The position numbers and the translations under genes are program-made. Positions 35,058 to 44,140 of a DNA stretch of 64,000 bases are shown here, piece by piece. The notes under the pieces are model-generated. The model did not search any database. It was not told the DNA's origin and was given only the letters and a program-made list of their open reading frames with translations. Origin of the DNA: Meiothermus sp. (GTDB lineage Bacteria; Deinococcota; Deinococci; Deinococcales; Thermaceae). The DNA lies in the NCBI RefSeq assembly GCF_026004075.1, contig NZ_BPIK01000001.1, positions 221,501 to 285,500 of the forward strand. Direction: 5' to 3'. Numbering within the stretch: the stretch's first letter is position 1; the number at the start of each line of letters is the position of its first letter.

Positions 35058-36377
35058 CTAGAGCAGCACCACGTTGTCGGCTTTGATCCCCCGGGTGGCG
35101 TAGCGGGTGTCGAGCACCACTTTGGACAGGGCCACCACGCGGGCGTAGTCCACATTGGAGTGGTTGGTGGTGATGATCACCAGGTCGGCGTTTTGCAGCA
35201 GCTCGTCGGTCAGCTCCACGCTGTCGGCCACAAGCCCGTGCTCCTCCACGTGCGGCGTCCAGCTATCGTGGAAGACCACCTCGGCCCCCTGCTTTTGCAG
35301 GAGCTTGAAGACCTCGATGGCCGGGCTTTCGCGGTAATCGTCCAGGTTGGCCTTGTAGGCCATGCCCAGGAGTACCACCTTGGCCCCCCGCAAAGGCTTG
35401 CCGTGCTGGCTCAGCACGCGGGCGGCCTTGTCCACGGTGAACTCCGGCATTTTGCGGTTAATCTCGCCCGCCAGGTTGATGAAGTGGGTGTTGAAGTTGT
35501 ACTCCTTGGCCTTCCACTCGAGGTAGTGCGGGTCGAGGGGGATGCAGTGGCCGCCCACGCCAGGGCCGGGGTAGAAAGGCATGATGCCGAAGGGCTTGGT
35601 AAAAGCGGCGTCCAGCACCTCCCAGACGTTCAAGTCCATGCGGTCGCACAGGAGGGTAAGCTCGTTGACCAAAGCGATATTCACGGCCCGGAAGGTGTTT
35701 TCAAACACCTTGACCATCTCGGCGGCTTTGGCGCTGCTCACCGGCACCACGTGGTTGATGGTTTTGCTGTAAAAAGCCACCGCCACCTCGAGGCTCTGGG
35801 GCCCCACCCCGCCCACCACCTTGTTGGTGTTCTTGGTGGTGTAACGGGCGTTGCCGGGGTCTACCCGCTCGGGGCTGTGGGCCAGGAAGAAGTCCTGGTT
35901 CAGCTTGAGGCCGCTTTGCTCCAGGATGGGCAGCATGACCTCTTCGGTGGTGCCCGGATAGGTGGTGGACTCGAGGCTCACCAGCTGGCCGGGCCGCAGG
36001 TATCTGGCAATTTCGCGGGTCACGCCCTCCACGTACTGCAGGTCGGGCACCAGGTTCTTGGTCAGGGGCGTGGGCACGGCGATTACAATCACGTCCAGCT
36101 CGGGTACTTCCTCGAAGCTGGTGGTGGCCCGGATCAGGCCCTGGGCCACCAGGTCGCGCAGCTCCTCGTCTTTTACGTCACCGATATAGTTCTGGCCCTG
36201 ATTGATCATGGCTACGCGCTTGGCGCTGCGGTCGATGCCCACCACGCGGTAGCCCACCTTGGCCTTCTCCACGGCAAAGGGCAGGCCCACATAGCCCATG
36301 CCGACCACGCCTACCACGGCGGTTTTGTCCTCGATGCGCTGCAACAAAAGGGTTTTGGGATCTACAACGGTCTGCAT
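35058..36377 (-). CDS. wbpA: UDP-N-acetylglucosamine 6-dehydrogenase, WbpA type
   Basis: A 439-aa UDP-sugar dehydrogenase that oxidises UDP-GlcNAc to UDP-GlcNAcA with two NAD. It has VGVVGMGYVGLPFAVEKA for NAD binding, HSPERVDPGN, and the catalytic Cys in PGPGVGGHCIPLDPHYL. First enzyme of the diacetamido-uronate route; the three following genes complete it. No WbpI-like 2-epimerase is seen, so the product is probably used in the gluco form, or the epimerase is elsewhere. Confidence 0.9.
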   Translation of the reverse strand: MQTVVDPKTLLLQRIEDKTAVVGVVGMGYVGLPFAVEKAKVGYRVVGIDRSAKRVAMINQGQNYIGDVKDEELRDLVAQGLIRATTSFEEVPELDVIVIAVPTPLTKNLVPDLQYVEGVTREIARYLRPGQLVSLESTTYPGTTEEVMLPILEQSGLKLNQDFFLAHSPERVDPGNARYTTKNTNKVVGGVGPQSLEVAVAFYSKTINHVVPVSSAKAAEMVKVFENTFRAVNIALVNELTLLCDRMDLNVWEVLDAAFTKPFGIMPFYPGPGVGGHCIPLDPHYLEWKAKEYNFNTHFINLAGEINRKMPEFTVDKAARVLSQHGKPLRGAKVVLLGMAYKANLDDYRESPAIEVFKLLQKQGAEVVFHDSWTPHVEEHGLVADSVELTDELLQNADLVIITTNHSNVDYARVVALSKVVLDTRYATRGIKADNVVLL

Positions 36378-36386
36378 ACGGTCTCC

Positions 36387-37625
36387 TTACACCGGAACTT
36401 TTTCGGCCTTGGGTTGCTGGGATTGAAGCTGGTACAGCCAGTTTTCGATGAGCACTGACCAGCTCAGGTGGGTCTCCACATAGCGCCGCCCGTTCTGGCC
36501 CAATTGCTCGGCCAGATGGGGGTTTTGCGCCACCGCCATGATGTTGTGGGCCAGGGTTTGGGCGTCTTCGGGGAGGCTTACCAGGCCGGCTCGAGCCCCC
36601 TCCACTAGCCGCGCCCCTTCCCCCTGTCCAGCGTAGAGAATGGGTTTGGCGCAGCTCATCCCGGCAAAAATTTTGACCGGGCGGGTCATCTCGAAGAGTG
36701 GGGAGTCGCGCAGGGTGGAAAGGCCGGCTACGGCCAGCGAATAAAGCCGGGTGATGTAGGCGGGGGGCTTTGGGTCCAGGAATCGCACATTGGTAAGCCC
36801 CATCTCCTGGGCCATCTGCTTCAAGCGGGGTTTTTCCGAGCCGTCGCCGATGAGCACCAGCACCACCTGTGGGTCGGTCAGGAGCCGGGCGGCCTGCAGG
36901 GCCACCTCCAGGCCGTGGGCGTAGCCGTGGTTGCCGGCGTACAGAATGATTTTCTTGCCCTCGAGGCCAAGCTCCCTTGCCAGGGCCAGGTCGGGCGGCA
37001 TGGGTTTGAAAAGATCGGTATCCACCCCGTTGGGCAGGTAGAGCACCTTGTGTGCGGGCACTTTTTTCTCTTCCAGCAAAACCTTCTGGATGCCCTCGGT
37101 CACCGCGGTGATGAAGTGGGCCTGGCGGTAGCTCCAGCCTTCCAGGCCCTCGGCCAAACGCAGCAAAGGGCCTTCCTTCATCAGGCCGAGCTGGCGCACC
37201 GAGTCCGGCCAGAGATCGGCTATGTTGAAGATAAAAGGCACACCAAAGCGCCTCGAGGCCAGGTAGCCCGTTAGGCTCAGGAATAGGGGCGGCGATTCCA
37301 CAAAGATGTAATCGGGCTTTTGAACCTTTAGCAGTCCACCCAGCGCGCTCAGCACAAAGCTAAAGTAGTTAAGCAGCCGCTTGGGGCCGGTGCCCATGGC
37401 GGGGTAGATCCAGGTGCGCACCACCCGCACCCCTTCCCAGTCTTCCTCGAGCCAGAGTTTGCCGCGGTAACCCTCAAACACACGCCCGGTGGGGTAATTG
37501 GGCATGGCCGTTAATACCTCTACCTGATGCCCTAACCGCACCAGCTCGCGGATGACCGAAGCCAGCCGCACCTGGGCTGCGCCGATCTCGGGGGGGAAAT
37601 ACTGGGTTAGGAACAAGAAACGCAC
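36387..37625 (-). CDS. GT4-family glycosyltransferase (WcaI-like)
   Basis: A 412-aa GT-B enzyme with MRFLFLTQYFPPEIGAAQVR, VLTAMPNYPTGRVFEGYRG, NIADLWPDSVRQLGLM and the C-terminal half KIILYAGNHGYAHGLEVAL. This order is that of WcaI-type (colanic acid) glycosyltransferases. Probably adds a sugar to the lipid-linked repeat unit. Nine bp upstream of wbpA and likely its operon leader; 261 bp without clear features separate it from the beta-helix gene. Confidence 0.88.
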   Translation of the reverse strand: MRFLFLTQYFPPEIGAAQVRLASVIRELVRLGHQVEVLTAMPNYPTGRVFEGYRGKLWLEEDWEGVRVVRTWIYPAMGTGPKRLLNYFSFVLSALGGLLKVQKPDYIFVESPPLFLSLTGYLASRRFGVPFIFNIADLWPDSVRQLGLMKEGPLLRLAEGLEGWSYRQAHFITAVTEGIQKVLLEEKKVPAHKVLYLPNGVDTDLFKPMPPDLALARELGLEGKKIILYAGNHGYAHGLEVALQAARLLTDPQVVLVLIGDGSEKPRLKQMAQEMGLTNVRFLDPKPPAYITRLYSLAVAGLSTLRDSPLFEMTRPVKIFAGMSCAKPILYAGQGEGARLVEGARAGLVSLPEDAQTLAHNIMAVAQNPHLAEQLGQNGRRYVETHLSWSVLIENWLYQLQSQQPKAEKVPV

Positions 37626-37886
37626 AGAACCTCCGATGTAGTCTTACAACCTGCTTCAATGTGTTTCTGGCAAACGCTAATTGCTCTTACTAAACGCATT
37701 GTTCGCAGGCTGTGCCATGACTTCACAAAAACTGCACTCGTCAACTCCAAGGCGTATGGCTCGCTCATCCCATGTAGTTTAGTCAGTTTCATGTACCCGG
37801 CCAGGTTGTTTGACGCATTGGTCGTTACAGCTTCACCTCAAGAGATGTGAACTCAACGCTTCATGAGAGCCCCATAGGTAACGGGG

Positions 37887-39059
37887 TTAGCGGATTTCTA
37901 AGGGGCCGAGGTCGGGGGCTACTCCCAGGATGCGTGGATAACCCATGAAATCGAAGCTGGGCGCAGCCTCACGAGTGCCTTTGTCGATAGCCGGGCTATC
38001 GTTGCTCAGCCGGTAATCGCCGGAGCCATCGTCTTTGAAATCAACAAAGCGAGGGTCTTCATTGAAGCTGCTTTGCTGGGTGCTGGTAAGCAAGACCCAG
38101 TTGGCGGTGTTGTTCCAGACTAGATTGTTAATAAACCGATTAACGCCCGTGTTGTTTTCCTCACTAATACCGCGAGGGTTGCCTACCACAATGTTGTTGG
38201 CTACCAGGAAGTTCTCGGCTTTATTGCCCAGGGTATTTTCGCCCGAGCCCACCGAGATACCGCCATACAGGTTGGCAAAGGAGAGGTTGTGGCTAATGGT
38301 CACGGCGGTAGCAGCCTGCCAGGTAGTGATGCCAAAGCCCCTGGCCCGGTAAACAATATTGTTCTGGATGATACCTTTTGGACTCCCTTGGTAGATGCCG
38401 TGGATCCGGGTACAGGAACCTGCCGAAAGGTCGCCGATGTCGTGTATCAGGTTGCTCAGTATGCTGATGTTGCTGGCGTTGGGCTGGCTGGCATTGATAC
38501 CGGCCCCGCCGTTGGAGTCGCACTGGGCCCGGATGCCATAGACATGGTTGAACAAGAAGCGGTTGTAGGGGGCCCAGCTAATAATGCCGCTGTTGGTGGC
38601 GTTGGTAACTTCGAACCCGACGATATCCACGTAGCTGCCGTGCACATCAATACCAAAGAGGTTGCCCTGGGCGTTGAGTTTGGCGCCCCAGCGGGTTTCG
38701 GAGGCGATGGTGATACGCTGGTTTGATGTGCCGGAGACGTTTACCTGCACGGCCTCGTTGTAGGAGCCGGGGAGCACCCGCAGGACGTCGCCGGGCTTGA
38801 GTTTTTGCACGGCGAAGGAAATCGTGGCCCAGGGGCGCTCACGGGAGCCGTCGTTGGTGTTGCTGCCGCCGGGGCCCACGTAGTAGGTGGGGCCGTTGGG
38901 AATGCTAAACAAACCGTAAGAGGTATCCGGTTTGGGATTAAGGGGGCTGCGCTGAGAGCTGGTAATACAAGCAGCCAGTAAAACAACCAGGAGCGTCACC
39001 ACCCATCTCAGGCCGATACTCTTCAAGGGCAGTCGAGGGATAATGGCTCGTTTTCTCAT
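37887..39059 (-). CDS. right-handed beta-helix lipoprotein (first of a pair)
   Basis: Starting at ATG 39059 (390 aa) gives a basic N-terminus, hydrophobic helix and lipobox VVLLAAC, so a lipid-anchored exported protein. The rest is a parallel beta-helix of the pectate-lyase/DUF1565 kind: GPTYYVGPGGSNTNDGSRERPWATI, then many N-rich turns (IQNNIVYRARG, VANNIVVGNPRG) and a C-terminal DLGPLEIR. Such folds bind or cut polysaccharides. Residues 60-200 are nearly identical to the protein at 53365. A longer frame to 39137 lacks support. Confidence 0.8.
   Translation of the reverse strand: MRKRAIIPRLPLKSIGLRWVVTLLVVLLAACITSSQRSPLNPKPDTSYGLFSIPNGPTYYVGPGGSNTNDGSRERPWATISFAVQKLKPGDVLRVLPGSYNEAVQVNVSGTSNQRITIASETRWGAKLNAQGNLFGIDVHGSYVDIVGFEVTNATNSGIISWAPYNRFLFNHVYGIRAQCDSNGGAGINASQPNASNISILSNLIHDIGDLSAGSCTRIHGIYQGSPKGIIQNNIVYRARGFGITTWQAATAVTISHNLSFANLYGGISVGSGENTLGNKAENFLVANNIVVGNPRGISEENNTGVNRFINNLVWNNTANWVLLTSTQQSSFNEDPRFVDFKDDGSGDYRLSNDSPAIDKGTREAAPSFDFMGYPRILGVAPDLGPLEIR
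38500..38900. repeat. 401-bp near-identical block shared with 53978-54378
   Basis: Within two otherwise divergent beta-helix lipoprotein genes this stretch differs from its partner at only two positions that I could find (one in the ggggcgctc[a/g]cggg stretch, one in gccgcc[g/a]gggccc). Flanking parts of the same genes differ much more. Both copies are in the same orientation 15.5 kb apart. Confidence 0.9.
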
Positions 39060-39206
39060 AAGCACCACAACGATTCTCGAGGCAAATACACGTGGTACAC
39101 CAATATAGCCGATTCTGTTTCTGGGCAACACAACCATCCCAAGATTTGTGGTGGGCTTTTTGCCCAGAAACCTCTACAGATAGGGTCTGTTGGAATGGTT
39201 GTTCAG

Positions 39207-39995
39207 CTACCCAGTGGGGCTTAACAGCCGGTCTCGAACGGCCAGCAGTATAAATCCAAGCAGCAGGGTGGAGATAGCAGCAATACCTGCGGTGAGCAAA
39301 GGACGCGGCCAGATGGCTTCGGTGGGCACTTCAGCCTGGGCTAGGAGCGAGAGCTGGCCGGTGGCGCTGTTTTCCAGCGAGCGTATGATTCCCAGTTCAC
39401 GCTCGAGGTTGACCCGTAGCTCCCGCAGGACGTTTTGATCGGTGCGGCTGGCAGCCTGGGTAATCTGGATATCTACCCAGCGAATCCGGTTTTCCAGTGA
39501 GACGCTGGCGCGTTTGAAGTTGTCTCGAATCAGGGCCTCTTCCCAGTTGCGCAAAGCTTCGGCCCAGGCATTGGCTAAGGCCGCAGAGCGGCGGGGGTCG
39601 GAGTCACGGGCGCTCAATACAAATACGGTGGAACTCGAGCCCACCGTCTCGATAGAGCGAATGCGCAGTTTCTCTCGTACTTTTGATACCTCTTTCGGTA
39701 ATACGCCGGGAAAGCGACGATTCATCTGCTCGAGCACCAACGTGCCATAGGCAGCCTCGCGGTAGGCGGCCGCAGCCAGGGGCCTAAACTGGGGCGAGCT
39801 GGTTGTAGAGCCCAGCTCCACCGGCTGGGCCGAAAGCAGACGGGCCGAGGCTTCATAGACACGTGGTTGAATGGTGCTCAGTAGGTAAGCCACAACCGCA
39901 ATTACCACCGAAGCTCCCAGCAAAGCCCACATATAGCGGCTAAAGCTCAGGAGCAAGCGGTCGAAATCGGTCATGCTGGATGTACTTCTCATCAT
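39207..39995 (-). CDS. Wzz-like polysaccharide chain-length / co-polymerase protein
   Basis: A 262-aa protein with the Wzz layout: membrane helix 1 (about 24-44), a periplasmic helical region (about 45-225) with conserved-type start RVYEASARLL, and membrane helix 2 (about 226-250). No cytoplasmic tyrosine kinase domain. It probably sets polymer length together with the Wzx/Wzy proteins encoded divergently. GAGGA lies just before a tandem ATG ATG; 39995 or 39992 is the start. Confidence 0.82.
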   Translation of the reverse strand: MMRSTSSMTDFDRLLLSFSRYMWALLGASVVIAVVAYLLSTIQPRVYEASARLLSAQPVELGSTTSSPQFRPLAAAAYREAAYGTLVLEQMNRRFPGVLPKEVSKVREKLRIRSIETVGSSSTVFVLSARDSDPRRSAALANAWAEALRNWEEALIRDNFKRASVSLENRIRWVDIQITQAASRTDQNVLRELRVNLERELGIIRSLENSATGQLSLLAQAEVPTEAIWPRPLLTAGIAAISTLLLGFILLAVRDRLLSPTG

Positions 39996-40264
39996 ATTTC
40001 CTCGAGTTTTTTGACAGAGATCAATAATGTGCCGGGGTACCCCTCTTGGTTAGCCCGGCCCTTGTGGTCTCAGCCTAACCGTATTGGCCTGGGAACGCTA
40101 GCGAAAATAACCCGATGCCCCCCGAAATAACTCTTTCTACAAGCAGTTAACGCTCGGGGTTACGCAGAATAACCGGCAGCCCGAATCAGGCTGTGTACCA
40201 TTGAAGCAGGGATGATGGGGATGCTCCCGAGCCAGGGCAAAACAAAAAATCCTCACTGCCTTGT
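39996..40264. other. divergent intergenic region between wzz-like and wzx genes
   Basis: 269 bp between two divergent polysaccharide genes, so promoters in both directions are expected. I see no convincing -35/-10 pair, palindrome or JUMPstart-like element in it. Confidence 0.4.
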
Positions 40265-41695
40265 ATGACCCGAATCAAAGGTTTTTTGACACAAACGTCC
40301 TTTATGGGGAACGCGGCCCTACTGGCCAGCAGTACGGTGCTGGGTCAGGGCCTGGTCGTCCTGATACAGCCCCTTCTGACCCGTATATATAAGCCGGAGG
40401 ATTTTGGCTGGTGGGCTTTGTATGGCTCCATCCTTTCTTTGGCGGCAGTGGTGATTAACCTTCGCTACGAGCAGGCCATCCAGCTACCCAAAGAAGAGCC
40501 AGAAGCCCGTGGGCTTTTGCTAATTGCAGTGGGAGCTGGCCTGGGCCTGAGCCTGCTGATAAGTGGTTTTTTTTGGTTTTTTCGGGATGTCTTCTCGACC
40601 TGGTTGGGCGCCCAAATCCCAGGCTGGTTCGCGGCTCTGGTGGGGGTGGGGCTGGCTTGCATAGCCCTCATGCAATCGGGCAGTATGTGGGCCTTGCGGC
40701 TGCAGCGCTTTGGTGCACTGGCCCAGACCAAGTTTCAGCAAGGCTTATGGCAGGCTTTGGCCCAGGTGGGTCTGGGGCTGCTTGTTAAGGGGCCAGCGGG
40801 GCTTTTACTGGGCGACGTCTTGGGGCGCTTGGGGGGAGTTCAGGCTTTGTGGCGTTTGTTGCCCCGGAGCCTCGAGGGCATCACCTGGCGCACCTTGCAA
40901 CAGACGGCCCGCCGCTACCGGAGTTTCCTGGTTTTTGGCACCAGCGCTGCTTTACTAACCGCGGCCAGCTTTCACCTACCGTTTATTTTGTTGACCGCTT
41001 TTTTTGGTGCTGCTGCGATGGGTCAGTTTAGCCTGAGTTACCGCATTACCACCATCCCCGTAACCCTGGTGGCCCAGTCCATTGGGCAGGTCTTTTTTGC
41101 GCGCGCTGCCGCAGCCCGTGAGACCCCCGAGCTGGCCCAGCTCACCATCCGAACTGCCACCATGCTGATAGCGGTGGGTTTGCCGGTATTTGGTGCATTG
41201 TTTGTGGTCTCGCCCCAGGCCTTCCCTCTGATTTTTGGGCCCAACTGGTACGAAGCCGGGGTGTATGCCCGCTTACTTGCACCATACTTACTCCTCTCTA
41301 TTGTGGCCCAACCCCTTTCTACCTTGCTCACTGTTAGGGAATGGCAGCAAGCCTTGTTGGTTTTTACTGTCTTTGAGCTGGCCTTACGCATGGGGGCCAT
41401 CTACTGGGGTATTGCCACCCAGCAGATGTACTGGGCAGTTTTTTTGTTCGCCTCGAGCAGTGCGCTGGTGGCCGGAATATCGCTGGGCCTATTTTTCCGC
41501 GCAGCCGGGGCGCGCTGGGCCGATTTTTGGCGAAGTTTACGCAGGTACATCTGGCTCAACCTGCCTGCTTTGTTGCTGCTGTGGGGGCTCACCCACTGGG
41601 TTGCGGGCTGGAGCCTGTTGGGGCTAACGGTATTAGTTAGTGCTACCGTTTTATTGTTCACTGCCAGGGAACTTAGGAAGGAAGGTTTGGTATGA
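40265..41695 (+). CDS. wzx: Wzx-type polysaccharide flippase
   Basis: A 476-aa protein with 12 or more hydrophobic helices and the MATE/MOP pattern (GQGLVVLIQPLLTRIYKPEDFGWWALYGSI near the N-terminus, typical of polysaccharide exporters). It should flip lipid-linked repeat units to the periplasmic face. Its stop overlaps the start of the polymerase/ligase gene (ATGA), so they are coupled. Substrate is presumably the polymer built by the surrounding enzymes. Confidence 0.88.
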   Translation: MTRIKGFLTQTSFMGNAALLASSTVLGQGLVVLIQPLLTRIYKPEDFGWWALYGSILSLAAVVINLRYEQAIQLPKEEPEARGLLLIAVGAGLGLSLLISGFFWFFRDVFSTWLGAQIPGWFAALVGVGLACIALMQSGSMWALRLQRFGALAQTKFQQGLWQALAQVGLGLLVKGPAGLLLGDVLGRLGGVQALWRLLPRSLEGITWRTLQQTARRYRSFLVFGTSAALLTAASFHLPFILLTAFFGAAAMGQFSLSYRITTIPVTLVAQSIGQVFFARAAAARETPELAQLTIRTATMLIAVGLPVFGALFVVSPQAFPLIFGPNWYEAGVYARLLAPYLLLSIVAQPLSTLLTVREWQQALLVFTVFELALRMGAIYWGIATQQMYWAVFLFASSSALVAGISLGLFFRAAGARWADFWRSLRRYIWLNLPALLLLWGLTHWVAGWSLLGLTVLVSATVLLFTARELRKEGLV

Positions 41696-42978
41696 GATCG
41701 GTTGCGCCAGTAACGGCGGCCTTGTTGTTCCCTTTATGGTCTTGGCTGGCCTTCCCACAAATTTTGCTCTACCTATACACTTTTAGCCTGCCGCTCGAGG
41801 GGGTTTTTGCTATCGAAGGGGTGTTTACCCTATCCAAGGCACTCCTGGGCCTATTTTTGCTTTCTTTAGTTTTTCAAATCAGGCGCCCCAAAATCGCCTG
41901 GTTTCCGGCCCTAGTTTTAACCTGGCGACTCATTCCAAGGTTACGTATTTCCATACTGGCTGCAGCCCTGATGCTGTGGCTTTTTCTAAGCTATTTTTGG
42001 TCGGCCGAACCATCGGCTACCTGGGATAAGCTTCAGGCCTGGGCGCAGCAACTGATAGGTGCTATGGCTATCGCTTTTTTTATCATGGCCAGGCCCCAAA
42101 CCCTCCAGCCCGTTCTGTTTTCCTACTCGCTGGGGGCTGGTATTGCGGCGGTTCAGGGTGTCTCCAACTACCTGCGCAACCCGTTGAGCCGCACTACCTT
42201 TACGGGGGCAGCCGATGCCGCCGATTTCGCAGCGGTGGTGTTGCTTGGTTCCTTGGTGGCGGTAGGGCTGTGGCTGACTACAAAAAGTCCCTGGATGCGC
42301 TGGTACAGCATTCTTTGCTTTGCGCTTTGCACCCTGGCAGTGGTGCTTTCCGGCACCCGCAGCGCCTGGGTAGCCATCGTTATTACCTTAGCGCTGGTGG
42401 TACTGCCCCGCCTGGGTTGGCGGCAGTTTCTTTCGCTGGGTGTGGCCTTTGGCCTGGTGGGCCTGGCGCTGTTTCAGTTGCCTGCGGTCAACCAGTTCCT
42501 GACCTACCGCATTACCTCGGCGGCCGAGGATGGGGGGGCCGGTCGCACGGCCATCTGGGCGGTCGGATGGCAGATCGCGCAACAAAATCTCATCTTTGGG
42601 CATGGCCTGGGCACCTTTACCGCTTTGTTCGGGCAGGGGGTTGCTGCCGAGTCTGACCTCGAGTCCATTGATACCTACTACATCACCGATGGCCGGGGGG
42701 CCCATAACATCTACTTGGAGCTTGTTAGCGAAGTGGGTCTTATAGGACTGGGCATTTTCTTGAGCTGGATGTGGGTGCTGTTGCAAGTCAGCCTGCGGCA
42801 ATCGGTACACCCGGATCTGATTCTGATTCTCAAGGCCTGTCTACTGGCCTACCTGATCCAGGGGGCGTTTTTGGGGATTTTGGAGCGCAAATACCTGTGG
42901 CTTACCATAGCGCTTCTACACGGTCTGGCCATGATGGTTCGAGGTAACAGCTATGCGCGTATTGTTTCTAAGCCCTGA
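41692..42978 (+). CDS. O-antigen polymerase/ligase family (Wzy/WaaL) protein
   Basis: A 428-aa polytopic membrane protein with an O-antigen ligase/polymerase-type core: VVLSGTRSAWVAIVITLALVVLP, a large periplasmic loop with the His in GRGAHNIYLELVSEVGLIGLG, and about 10-11 helices. Polymerase (Wzy) and ligase (WaaL) cannot be told apart by this alone; beside wzx and wzz I favour polymerase. It overlaps the GT4 gene by 26 bp. Confidence 0.85.
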   Translation: MRSVAPVTAALLFPLWSWLAFPQILLYLYTFSLPLEGVFAIEGVFTLSKALLGLFLLSLVFQIRRPKIAWFPALVLTWRLIPRLRISILAAALMLWLFLSYFWSAEPSATWDKLQAWAQQLIGAMAIAFFIMARPQTLQPVLFSYSLGAGIAAVQGVSNYLRNPLSRTTFTGAADAADFAAVVLLGSLVAVGLWLTTKSPWMRWYSILCFALCTLAVVLSGTRSAWVAIVITLALVVLPRLGWRQFLSLGVAFGLVGLALFQLPAVNQFLTYRITSAAEDGGAGRTAIWAVGWQIAQQNLIFGHGLGTFTALFGQGVAAESDLESIDTYYITDGRGAHNIYLELVSEVGLIGLGIFLSWMWVLLQVSLRQSVHPDLILILKACLLAYLIQGAFLGILERKYLWLTIALLHGLAMMVRGNSYARIVSKP

Positions 42979-44140
42979 TTTTCCTTCGAATGTACACCCT
43001 TCAGCCTGCATTTTCGTGCAGACCCAGGCCGTAGAACTCCAGCGCCTGGGGGTGCAGGTGGATGTATACGCCCCCACGCCGGCAGTACTACCCGGAATGG
43101 CCCGACTAAAACCAGCCTGGCAGGCCTACACCCAAATTCCTTCCCGGTACGAGGTGGAGGGTGTCGGGGTGCTTCGTCCCCGCTACCCGGCTTTTCCCGG
43201 CGAGAACTTTTGGGGCTGGCCGCACCGCCTCAAAGCCTTCTCGCTGCCACCCCAACGGTACGACCTGATTCATGCCCACTTTGCCCACCCGGAGGGAACC
43301 CTGGGCCTTTTGCTCAAGCGCCGCTGGAAGAAGCCGCTGGTGGTTACGCTGCACGGCGACGATGCCAATACCTACCCCTACCAGAGCCCTCGCTACATGC
43401 GCTACTACAGGCGTGTGCTGACTCAGGCTGATCTGATTCTGGCGGTGAGCGAGGCCATCCGCGAGCGGGCCCAGTCCTTCACGGCCCGCCCTGTGATCAC
43501 CCACCGGGTGGGCTTGCGGCTCCCTCCACGCCCGTTCAGGCCTGACAAACCAGCTTTGCGGGCCGAGCTGGGGCTGCCGCAGGACAAGTTCGTACTGCTT
43601 TTCGTGGGTACGCTCTGGAAATACAAAGGGGTTTTGGAGCTGCTCGAGGCTCTGCAGCAACTCGACGACGAAAATGTCCTGACCGTGTTTATCGGAGAAG
43701 GGCCCTTGCGCGAGCGCCTTATAAGCACCTCGCGCGCTGCCATTCGCAGCCTGGGCCAGCAGCCCAACCCGGTGGTTCGAGCTTACATGGCCGCCGCCGA
43801 CGCTTTGGTGTTACCCTCTTACCGCGAAGGACTGCCTACCGTGCTGGTCGAGGCAGGGGCAGCGGGTCTGCCTGTGATTGCCAGCCAGCAGGGGGGCATA
43901 CCCGAACTGATTAGCGATAAGACTGGCTTTCCCCTCCCTGAAATTAGCGCTGCTGCCATCCTGCGAGCCCTGGCCCAGCTCCGCAATAACCCCACACAGG
44001 CCCAGGCCCGCGCCGAACAGCTACAAGCCCACATCTACCGCCACTACGATGCCGGTCAGAACGCCCAAACCCTGTTGGAGTACTACCGGCGCCTCATCGA
44101 ACGACAGCCGATAAACGTCCCGGCAATGGAAGGTGTTTAG
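42953..44140 (+). CDS. GT4-family glycosyltransferase
   Basis: A 395-aa GT-B protein: MRVLFLSPDFPSNVHPSACIF, HAHFAHPEGTLGLLLKRRWKKP, TLHGDDANTYPY in the acceptor half and FVGTLWKYKGVLELLEAL followed by PSYREGLPTVLVEAGAAGLPVIAS with the ExxE-type acidic motif in the donor half. Likely a capsule or O-antigen sugar transferase. Overlaps the polymerase gene and abuts the next gene, so it is translated as part of the wzx operon. Confidence 0.88.
   Translation: MRVLFLSPDFPSNVHPSACIFVQTQAVELQRLGVQVDVYAPTPAVLPGMARLKPAWQAYTQIPSRYEVEGVGVLRPRYPAFPGENFWGWPHRLKAFSLPPQRYDLIHAHFAHPEGTLGLLLKRRWKKPLVVTLHGDDANTYPYQSPRYMRYYRRVLTQADLILAVSEAIRERAQSFTARPVITHRVGLRLPPRPFRPDKPALRAELGLPQDKFVLLFVGTLWKYKGVLELLEALQQLDDENVLTVFIGEGPLRERLISTSRAAIRSLGQQPNPVVRAYMAAADALVLPSYREGLPTVLVEAGAAGLPVIASQQGGIPELISDKTGFPLPEISAAAILRALAQLRNNPTQAQARAEQLQAHIYRHYDAGQNAQTLLEYYRRLIERQPINVPAMEGV

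Noticed and set aside
37626-37886. Possible small genes in the gap before the beta-helix gene
   Set aside because: Short frames only, without ribosome sites or recognisable peptides; treated as non-coding.
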